DNA of 41,828 nucleotides. Origin: an uncultured Mollicutes bacterium (GTDB lineage: Bacteria; Bacillota_I; Bacilli_A; ML615J-28; CAG-313). The translations under genes were made by a program, and so were the position numbers. Shown here in pieces: positions 13,365 to 21,841 of this stretch. Numbering within the stretch: the stretch's first letter is position 1; each line of letters begins with the position of its first letter. The DNA lies in the NCBI GenBank assembly GCA_900539265.1, contig UQBM01000018.1:1-41828 (forward strand), given 5' to 3'. The notes beneath the pieces were generated by a model, which was not told the origin of the DNA, did no database searches, and worked only from the letters and a program-made list of their open reading frames with translations.

Positions 13365-15662
13365 TTAATGTTTTTTAAATAAAATTTTAATTACTACTAA
13401 TGATGAACATAAGGCAAATAGTAATGCAACTGTATTTGATTTACAACCTTTTGTTTTTATTTTTTCAATTTCATCAATTGCATTTTGAAAAATTTCATCT
13501 ATTTCTTCTAAACTATTGCTACTATCTATATTGTTGTTTGTTTCCTCTATTATTGCATCTATTAATTCTTGATTTTTTTTGCTATAATTTTTGTTAGTCA
13601 AATTTGCCAATAATTGATTTTTCTTTGTATCTTTATATTCATTAAGAATAGCATTTTTCGTTTTTATTTTTTCAATTTCTTCTTTTGCCTCTGATATGAA
13701 TAATAATTGTTCTTTTAAGGAAACATTTTTTAATTTATCATTAACATCATTAATAATCAAATTAACCTTATCTTTCTCTGTTTCATAATAATTAGATAAA
13801 TCTAATTGACTTGGAAACCATAAAACATTAACAGTTAATCTATTATTTCGATTAGGATTTGAACCTACTGTATAATCAATAGTAATATTTATATTAAGAT
13901 TACTAAATTTAGAAAGTGTGATACTTGTCTGCTCTAATGAAAAATTATCAATAAAAGCAATTCCTCCATCATAATTTATAGTTCCAAAACTAGCCAAAGA
14001 ATTAATATCTGTTATTTTATGATTTATTATTAAATCATCACCTACAATATCAAAAGTAGCATTTTCAACTCTAGGTGGAATTTTACCAGTCGTAAACACC
14101 TGCTTTTTTCCAACATTTCTTGCTTTAACACCGTTATATGTTATATCATAAGAATAATTTAATTCACAAATTGTATTAGGAGTAAGACCATCAAAAATTA
14201 ATTCACTTGTTTTCATCTCTTTAGTTACTCCGTTAATTGTTACCATTAAATTTTCAATTTCAATTCCTTTTGATAAATCACCATATGAAAGTTTTACACT
14301 ATCATCTTCTAATTCTGAAAAATTAAGTTTTAATTCTGGAACTACAATTAATAAAGCATTGCTATTTGTTCTTTCTTCACCATCTGATGGTGAATTCATA
14401 ATGACAAATTCTCCATTTTCATTTCGAATACCAAATGTTGAAGAACCACCACCATCATTATTAAATCCTTGATAACAATCATAATATTTCATCATTGCAC
14501 CTTGTTCATCTTGAGTCATTCCATACATATTATTATCTTGTTGGCGACCATCAACAACAAAAAACATTAAAGTACCATCTTCTTTTACACCAATGCATGT
14601 CCTAGGATGACGATCCTGACGCATGCCATCAGAATTATCAGTAGAAACAGTGCCATCTTGAATCAAAGTTGAACCAACAGCCATTACTTGATCACAAGCG
14701 GCCATATCGCCTGTTATCTCTTTTTGAATACGAATTGTTCTACCTACTTCTAAATAATTTTTTATTTCCTGATTGTCTGTAACTATGGCAAATTGTCCAA
14801 AAACTAATGTTGTAGCTTCATTTATTTTACTGATTTCCCCTTTTGCATATATTTGTGGCATATCAGTTGGTAAACATCTTTGTGGTCTTTCTACAATATA
14901 ACTATTTGTATTTGGAACATCAATATTAGTTTGAACATAATCATCAGCAATACCATCGTCATCTTTATGCACATTTGTACGATACGTATATAAGACTGCA
15001 AGTTCACCTGTCTTTGGGGTTTCATTTATTTTATCCACATTAAACGTCTTAATAACTTCACCATTTGCATCATAAATTGTAAGTACATGATAATCTGTAA
15101 ATGTCATTGCATCTGTAGTCATAAATGAATTAGGAGTACCATTATTTGTATATCCTATACTTTTTGATTCAATTGCTCTTAAAACTTCACCATCTGAAAC
15201 TGTTGTTCCTGTTGTATGATAAGGTAACGCCTTGTCATGAGCCTTCCAATCATAAAAATCACCATTTACACCCGCAATCACAACCCATCCTGGATTAGTA
15301 GCCTCAAAATATTGTACAAATTTTGTAAGTGTTTGTTTAGACCAACCATTAGAAGTAGGATAAGTATAATTGACAACTCTTACATTCTTTGCACTAGGTA
15401 CACTTAAAACATTAACAACTTGAGGACTATTGATAGGATTAGAATCATTATTACAACGTTTTGCAGTGGAAATTGCGGTTGTTTTTATATGTTCAATGCC
15501 ATAACCTAAACTTTGACTAATTAACCTTTCATTTTCTTGATAAGTGGCATATTCAGTATCAACAACTTTAACTTCATCAGCATGCGTATTTATATTAAGC
15601 AAAACAATTGAACATATTAAAAAAACAAAAATAAAATGTAATTTAATTAATCCTTTTTTCAT
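13365..15662 (-). CDS. Surface phosphodiester glycosidase (NAGPA domain) protein
   Basis: A 765-residue exported protein. A signal peptide (about 1-28) ends near THADE. The NAGPA domain (PF09992, about 85-440) shows IAGVNGDFYD, TGTTVSDGEV, CIGVKEDGTL and FNNDGGGSSTFG, the conserved lines of GlcNAc-1-phosphodiester alpha-N-acetylglucosaminidases, which in bacteria act on cell-surface or host glycans. Beta domains (about 440-620) and a helical region rich in Lys/Glu/Asn (about 620-735) follow. The C-terminus is KGCKSNT, a hydrophobic helix and KK, like a membrane-sorting tail but without LPXTG. GGAGAG precedes ATG 15662. Monocistronic by its terminators. The exact substrate is unknown. Confidence 0.8.
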   Translation of the reverse strand: MKKGLIKLHFIFVFLICSIVLLNINTHADEVKVVDTEYATYQENERLISQSLGYGIEHIKTTAISTAKRCNNDSNPINSPQVVNVLSVPSAKNVRVVNYTYPTSNGWSKQTLTKFVQYFEATNPGWVVIAGVNGDFYDWKAHDKALPYHTTGTTVSDGEVLRAIESKSIGYTNNGTPNSFMTTDAMTFTDYHVLTIYDANGEVIKTFNVDKINETPKTGELAVLYTYRTNVHKDDDGIADDYVQTNIDVPNTNSYIVERPQRCLPTDMPQIYAKGEISKINEATTLVFGQFAIVTDNQEIKNYLEVGRTIRIQKEITGDMAACDQVMAVGSTLIQDGTVSTDNSDGMRQDRHPRTCIGVKEDGTLMFFVVDGRQQDNNMYGMTQDEQGAMMKYYDCYQGFNNDGGGSSTFGIRNENGEFVIMNSPSDGEERTNSNALLIVVPELKLNFSELEDDSVKLSYGDLSKGIEIENLMVTINGVTKEMKTSELIFDGLTPNTICELNYSYDITYNGVKARNVGKKQVFTTGKIPPRVENATFDIVGDDLIINHKITDINSLASFGTINYDGGIAFIDNFSLEQTSITLSKFSNLNINITIDYTVGSNPNRNNRLTVNVLWFPSQLDLSNYYETEKDKVNLIINDVNDKLKNVSLKEQLLFISEAKEEIEKIKTKNAILNEYKDTKKNQLLANLTNKNYSKKNQELIDAIIEETNNNIDSSNSLEEIDEIFQNAIDEIEKIKTKGCKSNTVALLFALCSSLVVIKILFKKH

Positions 15663-15707
15663 TAACCATCTCTCCTTTTTATATATTATATCACAATAAA
15701 ATTAAAA

Positions 15708-15735
15708 AAGTGTGAAAAAGCAAATATTCACACTT
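15708..15735 (-). terminator. Terminator of efp
   Basis: AAGTGTGAA (15708-15716) pairs with TTCACACTT (15727-15735), followed by TTTTTT on the minus strand. Confidence 0.8.
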
Positions 15736-15743
15736 AAAACGCC

Positions 15744-16301
15744 TTATCCTCTTGAATTATATTTTCCATCCCATGTAGAAACAATGACTCTATCACCTTG
15801 TTCTATAAACATTGGAACTTTTACAACAAGACCAGTCTCCAATTTTACTTCTTTTAAGGCATTAGTTGCTGTATTACCCGCAACTGCTGGTGATGCTTCA
15901 GTTACTTCTAAAGAAACTTTTTCTGGTAAATTTACTCCTAAGATTTCATCACCATAAAAAACAATTTCAATATTCATTCCCTCAAGTAAAAACTTAGACT
16001 CCCATTTCAATTTTTCTGCTGGAATTTCTACTTGTTCATATGTTTCCATATCCATAAAACAATATTCTGAACCACCATATAAAAATTGCATTTTTCTTTT
16101 TTCAATCATTGCTTGTTCTAACTTTTCACCAGCATTGAATGAATATTCTGTAGTTGTACCTGTTCTTAAATTACGTAATTTAGTACGAACAAAAGCTTGA
16201 CCTTTACCTGGTTTTACATGTTGAAAATCTACAATTGTAAAAATTTGATTATTATAAAGTATTGTCATACCAGTTTTAAAATCAGCAGTAGTTATTGACA
16301 T
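15744..16301 (-). CDS. efp: Translation elongation factor P
   Basis: A 185-residue factor that enters the ribosomal E site and relieves stalling at polyproline. All three domains are present: KOW-like N-terminus, the central OB domain and the C-terminal OB domain (EQGDRVIVSTWDGKYNSR, a standard ending). HVKPGKGQAFVRTKLRNL gives the conserved Lys33 at the loop tip, the residue modified in many bacteria. AGGAGG lies just before ATG 16301. Flanking genes are unrelated, and it appears to be a single-gene unit divergent from ispH. Confidence 0.96.
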   Translation of the reverse strand: MSITTADFKTGMTILYNNQIFTIVDFQHVKPGKGQAFVRTKLRNLRTGTTTEYSFNAGEKLEQAMIEKRKMQFLYGGSEYCFMDMETYEQVEIPAEKLKWESKFLLEGMNIEIVFYGDEILGVNLPEKVSLEVTEASPAVAGNTATNALKEVKLETGLVVKVPMFIEQGDRVIVSTWDGKYNSRG

Positions 16302-16387
16302 AATTTCCTCCTAATATTTTATTATTCATTTTTTACTTGTTTATTATACCAAAATATAATTTCTTTTTCAACTTATTAACTAATGAT

Positions 16388-16416
16388 TTGCAAAAAGAAT
16401 GATTTTTATTTATAAT
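16388..16416 (+). promoter_or_regulatory. Promoter of ispH
   Basis: -35 TTGCAA (16388-16393), 17-base spacer, -10 TATAAT (16411-16416), 26 bases upstream of the start codon. Confidence 0.75.
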
Positions 16417-16441
16417 GATATTAAATATGGGAGTGAACTCT

Positions 16442-17365
16442 ATGCGAATTATTACAAAATCAAAAGAAATTGGTTTTTGTTATGGTGTAAAAAATGCCAT
16501 TTATATAGTACAAGATCTTGTTAAAGATAAAAATATCCCTAGACCAATTTATTTACTAGGTGATTTAGTACACAATCACCACATTAATGAATATTTAACA
16601 TCATTAGGCATTATTATCCTAAAAGGAGAAAAAAGAATTGATATGCTTGATAGAATTGAAAGTGGCACTGTTATTTTTACTGCCCATGGTGTTAGCCAAG
16701 AAGTGAGAAATAAAGCCCAAAAGATTGGTCTTCATATTGTTGATGCCACTTGCCCTTATGTTAGACTAACTTTTAACAAAATGCAAAAAGCGATTAATAA
16801 TGGCTATGAAATTTTATTTGTTGGCAAACCAAATCATCCTGAAACCGAAACGGCTCTATCATTATCTCAAAACGTTTATCTCGTTAATGCTGATACAACC
16901 AAATTAATATTTAGGAAACCTCTTTTATGTCATCAAACCACAATGTCATCTTATGATATTGAAAGCATATTTAATTATTTAAAATTGAAATTTTCAAATT
17001 TAGAAAAAATGGATATGATTTGTAAAGTTAGTGAAAAAAGGCAAAAATCACTTTTAGAACTTAAAAATCATTGTTTTTTATTACCTGCTCTTATTATAAT
17101 AATTGGCGATAAATCTAGTAATAATTCAAATAAACTATATGAAATGGCCAAAAGAATTCTTGGAATGGGGGATGTTTTATTTATTGATAGTATTTCTGAA
17201 ATTGATTTTCAAGATATAAAAAAATATAATGAAATAATATTATATAGTGGAACTTCAACTCCTGAGGCCATAACTAATGAATTATATAATTTATTACTAA
17301 ATTTGGATAATATAAAAGAAAAAAAAATATTATCAAAACTTACTTTAAAAGATTACCCTAAATAA
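16442..17365 (+). CDS. ispH: 4-hydroxy-3-methylbut-2-enyl diphosphate reductase
   Basis: A 307-residue iron-sulphur enzyme, the last step of the MEP isoprenoid pathway, making IPP and DMAPP. The start is ATG 16442 after GGGAG; the upstream in-frame ATG lies within the promoter -10. Cluster ligands are Cys13 (GFCYGV), Cys in DATCPYV and Cys in MDMICKVSEKRQ. Substrate residues include HGVS, NHPETET (catalytic Glu) and GDKSSNNSNKL. Slightly longer than usual, with loops rich in Asn/Lys. Its presence shows the organism makes isoprenoids by the MEP route. AGG is read as Arg at the conserved RQ. Confidence 0.94.
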   Translation: MRIITKSKEIGFCYGVKNAIYIVQDLVKDKNIPRPIYLLGDLVHNHHINEYLTSLGIIILKGEKRIDMLDRIESGTVIFTAHGVSQEVRNKAQKIGLHIVDATCPYVRLTFNKMQKAINNGYEILFVGKPNHPETETALSLSQNVYLVNADTTKLIFRKPLLCHQTTMSSYDIESIFNYLKLKFSNLEKMDMICKVSEKRQKSLLELKNHCFLLPALIIIIGDKSSNNSNKLYEMAKRILGMGDVLFIDSISEIDFQDIKKYNEIILYSGTSTPEAITNELYNLLLNLDNIKEKKILSKLTLKDYPK

Positions 17366-17414
17366 AAAAGGTATCATAAAATGAATTTAATGTTCAAATT
17401 ATGATACCTTTTTT
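17364..17414. terminator. Bidirectional terminator between ispH and the small membrane gene
   Basis: A 15-pair stem (17365-17379 with 17399-17413) built on GGTATCATAA and TTATGATACC, flanked by A-run and T-run, serves the converging genes. Confidence 0.85.
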
Positions 17415-17416
17415 CA

Positions 17417-17650
17417 TTAATCAATCCACCAAACTGTACCTTTTACTACAATCATTACAAGATCAATAATCCAAAGAATGAGAAATCCACCTGTTAAAAG
17501 CAATATTACAGCAAGTACAATACCAAGTACATTGTTTTTCGCAATTGATCGACAAAGGCGATAAACATTAGCAAATAAATCTCCAATTAAAACTAAAATA
17601 AATTTTACAATTCTTGGAAAATCATCTAAAGTTTTTACAAAATCTTTCAT
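17417..17650 (-). CDS. Small membrane protein, unknown function
   Basis: A 77-residue protein starting at ATG 17650, eight bases after AAAGGAG. A short amphipathic N-terminus (MKDFVKTLDDFPRIVKFI) and a helix up to about residue 32 precede a strong membrane segment (VLGIVLAVILLLTGGFLILW) and a second hydrophobic stretch (IDLVMIVVKGTVWW). Resembles the small proteins with paired helices often found in Firmicutes, with no function known to me. It has its own strong promoter, a 5' hairpin and a terminator, so it is likely well expressed. Confidence 0.6.
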   Translation of the reverse strand: MKDFVKTLDDFPRIVKFILVLIGDLFANVYRLCRSIAKNNVLGIVLAVILLLTGGFLILWIIDLVMIVVKGTVWWID

Positions 17651-17669
17651 ATATGACACTCCTTTTGAT

Positions 17670-17725
17670 GTTAATGCTTTTCATTAACTGCATCTTTATT
17701 ATAATCATTTTTATTTTTTTGTCAA
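17670..17725 (-). promoter_or_regulatory. Promoter and 5' hairpin of the small membrane gene
   Basis: Minus-strand -35 TTGACA (17720-17725), 16-base spacer, -10 TATAAT (17698-17703). A seven-pair stem GTTAATG/CATTAAC (17670-17688) forms at the very 5' end of the RNA and may protect it from decay. Confidence 0.65.
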
Positions 17726-17734
17726 TCAATTTTA

Positions 17735-18040
17735 TTATTTTAAATCTAAGCCTACAATATCATCAACTGGTAAAGATATTGTTACAGTATGTGATTTCGT
17801 CCCAATTCCATGATTCTTAGATATTGCTTGCATAATAGGAGCTTTTGAATTATCATCTACAATAATCATAATTACATCTTTTTCAGGTTGAATCGTAATA
17901 CCCAAAAAATGTTCAGCATCTTTTTGGGCGGAACCCCTTGCATGAATAATTGTACCTCCTCGAGCTCCAGCCTCTTTTGCGGTAAGCATTACATCATCAG
18001 CATTTCCACTATTGCAAATTGCAAGTATTAAATGACGCAT
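17735..18040 (-). CDS. PII-like signalling protein (short form)
   Basis: A 101-residue protein starting at ATG 18040, with GAGGAGG upstream. MRHLILAICN opens the ferredoxin-like PII fold. GTIIHARGSAQK is the base of the T-loop, which is short. EKDVIMIIVDD matches the B-loop strand, and GTKSHTVTISLPVDDIVGLD the C-terminal strand. It lacks the classic uridylylated Tyr of GlnB. PII proteins sense nucleotides (ATP, ADP, cAMP) and gate transporters or enzymes. It is the last of three overlapping or abutting genes with a second PII-like protein and a DUF1538 membrane protein, which is the probable target (inference). Confidence 0.75.
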   Translation of the reverse strand: MRHLILAICNSGNADDVMLTAKEAGARGGTIIHARGSAQKDAEHFLGITIQPEKDVIMIIVDDNSKAPIMQAISKNHGIGTKSHTVTISLPVDDIVGLDLK

Positions 18041-18041
18041 T

Positions 18042-18428
18042 CTATTTCTCCTCCTCAATACTATTCATTATATTATCTTCTGTTAGTTTATTTTCTCTAA
18101 GTATTTCATCTAAAACACTTTTTCCCGCTATACTATCAAGCGGAATCGTACAAGCAACACCATGACCAGGCTGATCAAAATGTAACTCTGTTCTTAAAAT
18201 ATCAATCATAAAAGGAACTAACTCGGTCGGAGCAAGTGATAAAACTACCTCTTTTTCAATAACACCAAAACCTAAATAATCATATATTTCTTTTGGTGCT
18301 GTTCCTTTACCATATATAATTTGATGATAATGAGAGCCTGTTTCTTCAAATAATTTAACAACTCGATTTCCCATATTACGATCTACGATAGTTACAAAAA
18401 GTCGCATTCCTGTAATTTTTCTATTCAT
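18042..18428 (-). CDS. PII-like signalling protein (long form)
   Basis: A 128-residue protein from ATG 18428, with GGAGG upstream inside the DUF1538 gene end (eight-base overlap). ITGMRLFVTIVDRNMGNRV is the first strand and helix, HYHQIIYGKGTAPKEIYDYLG the T-loop region, EKEVVLSLAP the B-loop strand and GHGVACTIPLDSIAG the C-loop. It carries an acidic C-terminal tail of about 25 residues that the short paralogue lacks. The pair share GxxxK and EK(E/D)V lines, so they arose by duplication and may form heterotrimers. Role inferred from the operon: regulator of the DUF1538 protein. Confidence 0.75.
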   Translation of the reverse strand: MNRKITGMRLFVTIVDRNMGNRVVKLFEETGSHYHQIIYGKGTAPKEIYDYLGFGVIEKEVVLSLAPTELVPFMIDILRTELHFDQPGHGVACTIPLDSIAGKSVLDEILRENKLTEDNIMNSIEEEK

Positions 18429-19974
18429 TAGCTTTTTCCTCCATTTCTTGATAATCAATATCAAATTCAATGATTGGTTCAAGTTCTAATACAATATTTC
18501 TTGCCATAATCTTTGTCTTAATCTTATATACAAGACCAACAATTTGAATAACAATGAGAGGAGTCATTGCAACTAATGCTACTACACCGAAACCATTTTG
18601 TAACATTTTGGTAGCATAATTAGGAGAAGATTCATAAATAGCCATACAAGCACCACTAGCAAGTGGTAATAAAAAGGTTGCTGTCATTGGTCCACTAGCT
18701 ACTCCACCAGAATCAAAAGCAATAGCAGTAAAAATCTTGGGAACAAAAAACATCAGTCCAATTGCAATTGCATATCCTGGAACTAAGATATACCAAATAC
18801 TATAATCAAAAATAACTCTTGACATTGATAATCCTACCGAAATTGCAACTCCAATTGCTAAACTAAATAACATTGTCTTTTTTGAAATTGCACCACTTGT
18901 TAATTCTTCTACTTGTTTATTTAATACGCTCACTGCTGGTTCTGCCATAACAACAAAGAATCCCATAAGCATTCCTAATGGTATTAAGATCCACCTAATA
19001 TTTCTAAATCCAATAATTTTACCTAGCATATTTGCCACAGGCATAAAGCCTATATGAGCTCCAGTTAAAAATATAACTAATCCAATATATGTATATACTA
19101 ACCCTATTAACATTTTTAAAATATTTTTCTTATTATCTTTAATTAAAATACATTTAAATATAATAATACATGCTAATATTGGTAAAATTGCCAATCCTAT
19201 TTCTCCCATCATCTTTAATAATTGTTTGCCAAAATAACTAGAAAATTCAGAAAAAGTATGAAATGAAATTACATCGCTACTGTCAACATTAGGATTTTTA
19301 AAAAATAATCCTAAAATTAAAACCATTAAAACCGGTCCAATCGAACAAAAAGAAACTAGACCAAAAGAGTCATCTTTGGAAGCATTTGAACCACGAGCAC
19401 CAGCCACCCCAAGACCCAAGGCAAGTATAAAAGGTACTGTCATTGGTCCTGTAGTAACCCCACCTGAATCAAAGGCTACAGCAATAAACTCATTAGGAAC
19501 AAAAATAGCAATAAGAAAGACTATGAGATATAGAATGACTAGCATCACATTTAATTTAATTTGTAATACAATTCGAACCAAAGCAAGCGCCAAAAAAACG
19601 CCAACGCCAAGAGCAACCATAACAATCAATAGAACTTTCGGTATTGTATGTTGCATTTGTTCAGCAAGAACCATTAAATCCGGTTCAGCAATTGTAATTA
19701 TTAACCCAATTGCAACAGTAACACCAATTAACATCCAAATATTTTTCTTTTTGGTAACAAATTGTCCTATTTGTTCACCCATTTTCATCATAGAAGAATC
19801 AGCACCAAGGTTAAAAAAACTTAATCCAAAGATAAGCATAATAGCACCAATCAAAAAAGCAAATATTGTCCAACCAGAAACGGGAAAAATACAACATAAT
19901 ATTAAAACAACTATCGTTATTGGAACAACTGCCATTAAAGACTCTTTTATTTTTTCGAGTAATGCTTTTATCAC
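18421..19974 (-). CDS. DUF1538 integral membrane protein, likely transporter
   Basis: A 517-residue protein of about 12 helices (PF07556). GTG 19974 is the start, nine bases after AAGGAGG. The sequence is an internal duplication: AEPDLMVLAEQ (96-106) then AFDSGGVTTGPMT (167-179), and AEPAVSVLNKQ (344-354) then AFDSGGVASGPMT (419-431). Charged residues in helices (Glu97/Glu345, Asp169/Asp421) are conserved in both halves, as in carriers that move ions with two-fold symmetry. A cytoplasmic acidic tail (490-517) ends next to the PII genes. The family has no assigned substrate; secondary transporter or channel is inferred. Confidence 0.8.
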   Translation of the reverse strand: MIKALLEKIKESLMAVVPITIVVLILCCIFPVSGWTIFAFLIGAIMLIFGLSFFNLGADSSMMKMGEQIGQFVTKKKNIWMLIGVTVAIGLIITIAEPDLMVLAEQMQHTIPKVLLIVMVALGVGVFLALALVRIVLQIKLNVMLVILYLIVFLIAIFVPNEFIAVAFDSGGVTTGPMTVPFILALGLGVAGARGSNASKDDSFGLVSFCSIGPVLMVLILGLFFKNPNVDSSDVISFHTFSEFSSYFGKQLLKMMGEIGLAILPILACIIIFKCILIKDNKKNILKMLIGLVYTYIGLVIFLTGAHIGFMPVANMLGKIIGFRNIRWILIPLGMLMGFFVVMAEPAVSVLNKQVEELTSGAISKKTMLFSLAIGVAISVGLSMSRVIFDYSIWYILVPGYAIAIGLMFFVPKIFTAIAFDSGGVASGPMTATFLLPLASGACMAIYESSPNYATKMLQNGFGVVALVAMTPLIVIQIVGLVYKIKTKIMARNIVLELEPIIEFDIDYQEMEEKANE

Positions 19975-20007
19975 TATTTCTTTCCTCCTTGATTTTTAAT
20001 TAAAGTA

Positions 20008-20029
20008 AAAGGGACTCTTGGTCCCCTTT
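20008..20029 (-). terminator. Hairpin between the XRE gene and the DUF1538 operon
   Basis: AAAGGGAC (20008-20015) pairs with GTCCCCTTT (20021-20029) with one bulge, followed by TTTT on the minus strand. It lies after the XRE gene but also downstream of the DUF1538 promoter, so it could attenuate that operon. Confidence 0.5.
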
Positions 20030-20052
20030 GTGACAAACCACTTATATTTTAT

Positions 20053-20081
20053 ATTTTAACATTTTTTTTCAAATCTGTCTA
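20053..20081 (-). promoter_or_regulatory. Promoter of the DUF1538-PII-PII operon
   Basis: Minus-strand -35 TAGACA (20076-20081), 17-base spacer, -10 TAAAAT (20053-20058) with a TGT extension. Confidence 0.55.
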
Positions 20082-20100
20082 TAAATATATTTTTAATATT

Positions 20101-21684
20101 TTATTTGCTACTAACTAAACACGTAAACTCAACTGCTAATAAATAATTACTACTATCATAATATGAAAGTAATAAATATTTATCACCATTTTCGTAATCT
20201 AAATAGCCAACCTTATTTTGATTTAAATTTAACACTAAAAAATAATCAGCATTTTCCACAAATTCATATCCCAAATTGGTTAACATATTTTTAGCATCAT
20301 CATTAATGGTAAAAATATGTTTATAATTTATATCATCATTTTTACTTTTCCAATTAAAATTATTTTTGATTGAATTTTCTAATTCTTCTATTTCAGCCTT
20401 TTTATTAAAAGTCCAAATTTGATATGTTTCAATATTATAATTCACATTACCATTTGTTATACTATCTAATTCATTTTCAAAATAGATTGTATAATAATCA
20501 CTAGGCATTTGAGTTTGCGTATTATTTCTGATAGTCTCAATTAATTGATTATTATTGTTGCTTATTAATATTTTATGATTGATTAAAACTAACCCAATAT
20601 TAAAAAGACAAATAACACCTACGATTGCTCCAACAATAACATTTTTTCTACTTATAAATTGATATTTTTTTTGTGCAATAATTCCCATTATTATAGAAAT
20701 TATAGGAAAAATAAGGGCAGTTAAATAAACTATAATATTGTTAATGAAAGTATTGTCAATATTTGTTAAATTAAAAATTAATTTAGTAACAAATAAGACT
20801 AAAATTGAAAGAATTGTTAGACTCCATAAAACACCATTAAGAATTTTCGTTCTTTTATTTATGTTTTGTTTTTGCAATTTTATTTGTTCAATATTAATAT
20901 AATTAGGACAATTTTTTTGAATTGAAGTTCTAACTTTTATTAGACTTTCATCATCTAATGTATTTTTATCAATTGTAACAATAGCTTTTTGTTCGCTATT
21001 CACCATACAAATAATGAGTCCCTCTTTTTCAATTGCTCTAATAATATCTTTATAATTAAAAGTAAGTTCCGGATATCTAACATCATCTGATGTAATCTGG
21101 ACATATTCATTATAATATTTATATTTTTTTTTAACATTATCATATTGCTCTAACCATTCTTTTTTACCCTTTTTAAACTTAATTAGTGTAAAAATAATTT
21201 TAATAACTGCGTATGCCGCAAAACCAAAGCATAAATAAGCAACTATATTAAATTTAGATACAATGGCATATATTCCAACTAATAGATAACCAAAAAAAGA
21301 TATCATAAACTGAATAAAATATCGATTATAATCTTTTTTGAAGATTTTATTAAAAATATTTTCTGAATAAATGATACTTGAACTTGCAAAGGGAATTTCT
21401 TCTAAATCTGCTTTTTTTAAAGTTTGCTCTAAAAAAGATTCTTCATTTTTATCTAATAAGTCATCATTAGAAATCACAACTTTTTGTTCAATACTATAAC
21501 TTAAATCACTAAGAGTTACACCAAGAGCAATTGATAGAGCTAGTTTTTTATCAAGAGTAGGTTCTAATTCGTTATTTTCATACTTAAGAATATTTTCTAT
21601 ACTATCATTGATTTTTTCTGCTAACTCTTCTATTGATATGTTATTATTTTCTCTAAGAGTTTTTATTTTTTCACCAATATTCAT
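20101..21684 (-). CDS. Membrane-anchored XRE-type HTH protein
   Basis: A 527-residue protein. Residues 3-60 are a Cro/CI helix-turn-helix (IGEKIKTLRENNNISIEELA, then KLALSIALGVTL). Two membrane helices (about 124-167) and a soluble segment follow (about 175-268: YVQITSDDVRYPELTFNYKD and IIRAIEKEGLIICMV, similar to YcxB-like domains). Then come three helices (about 283-368) and an outside C-terminal domain of some 155 residues rich in Asn/Tyr/Glu. This could couple an extracellular signal to DNA binding. AAGGAGG precedes ATG 21684. Unlike typical XRE repressors, it is five times longer. Signal and targets unknown; the DUF1538 operon downstream is a candidate. Confidence 0.65.
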   Translation of the reverse strand: MNIGEKIKTLRENNNISIEELAEKINDSIENILKYENNELEPTLDKKLALSIALGVTLSDLSYSIEQKVVISNDDLLDKNEESFLEQTLKKADLEEIPFASSSIIYSENIFNKIFKKDYNRYFIQFMISFFGYLLVGIYAIVSKFNIVAYLCFGFAAYAVIKIIFTLIKFKKGKKEWLEQYDNVKKKYKYYNEYVQITSDDVRYPELTFNYKDIIRAIEKEGLIICMVNSEQKAIVTIDKNTLDDESLIKVRTSIQKNCPNYINIEQIKLQKQNINKRTKILNGVLWSLTILSILVLFVTKLIFNLTNIDNTFINNIIVYLTALIFPIISIIMGIIAQKKYQFISRKNVIVGAIVGVICLFNIGLVLINHKILISNNNNQLIETIRNNTQTQMPSDYYTIYFENELDSITNGNVNYNIETYQIWTFNKKAEIEELENSIKNNFNWKSKNDDINYKHIFTINDDAKNMLTNLGYEFVENADYFLVLNLNQNKVGYLDYENGDKYLLLSYYDSSNYLLAVEFTCLVSSK

Positions 21685-21790
21685 ATGTACCTCCTTAGTT
21701 ATTTTCCTTCCTTATACCTATTATATCAAAAAAAAATATTTTATATATCTTTTTTGATTAAATACTTTTATTTTGATAAGTTTAACGTTT

Positions 21791-21835
21791 AAAACCTCTT
21801 TCTCGATTTTAATTATATCATAATCAAGAAAGAGG
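21791..21835 (-). terminator. Terminator of the GH18 lipoprotein gene
   Basis: Arms 21795-21808 and 21822-21835 pair over 14 positions (one G-U in minus-strand RNA), then TTTT. Confidence 0.8.
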
Positions 21836-21841
21836 TCATTT

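Noticed and set aside
19376..19999. A 207-codon plus-strand ORF
   Set aside because: It is the complement of the DUF1538 gene with Thr/Ile-rich low-complexity sequence and no ribosome binding site.
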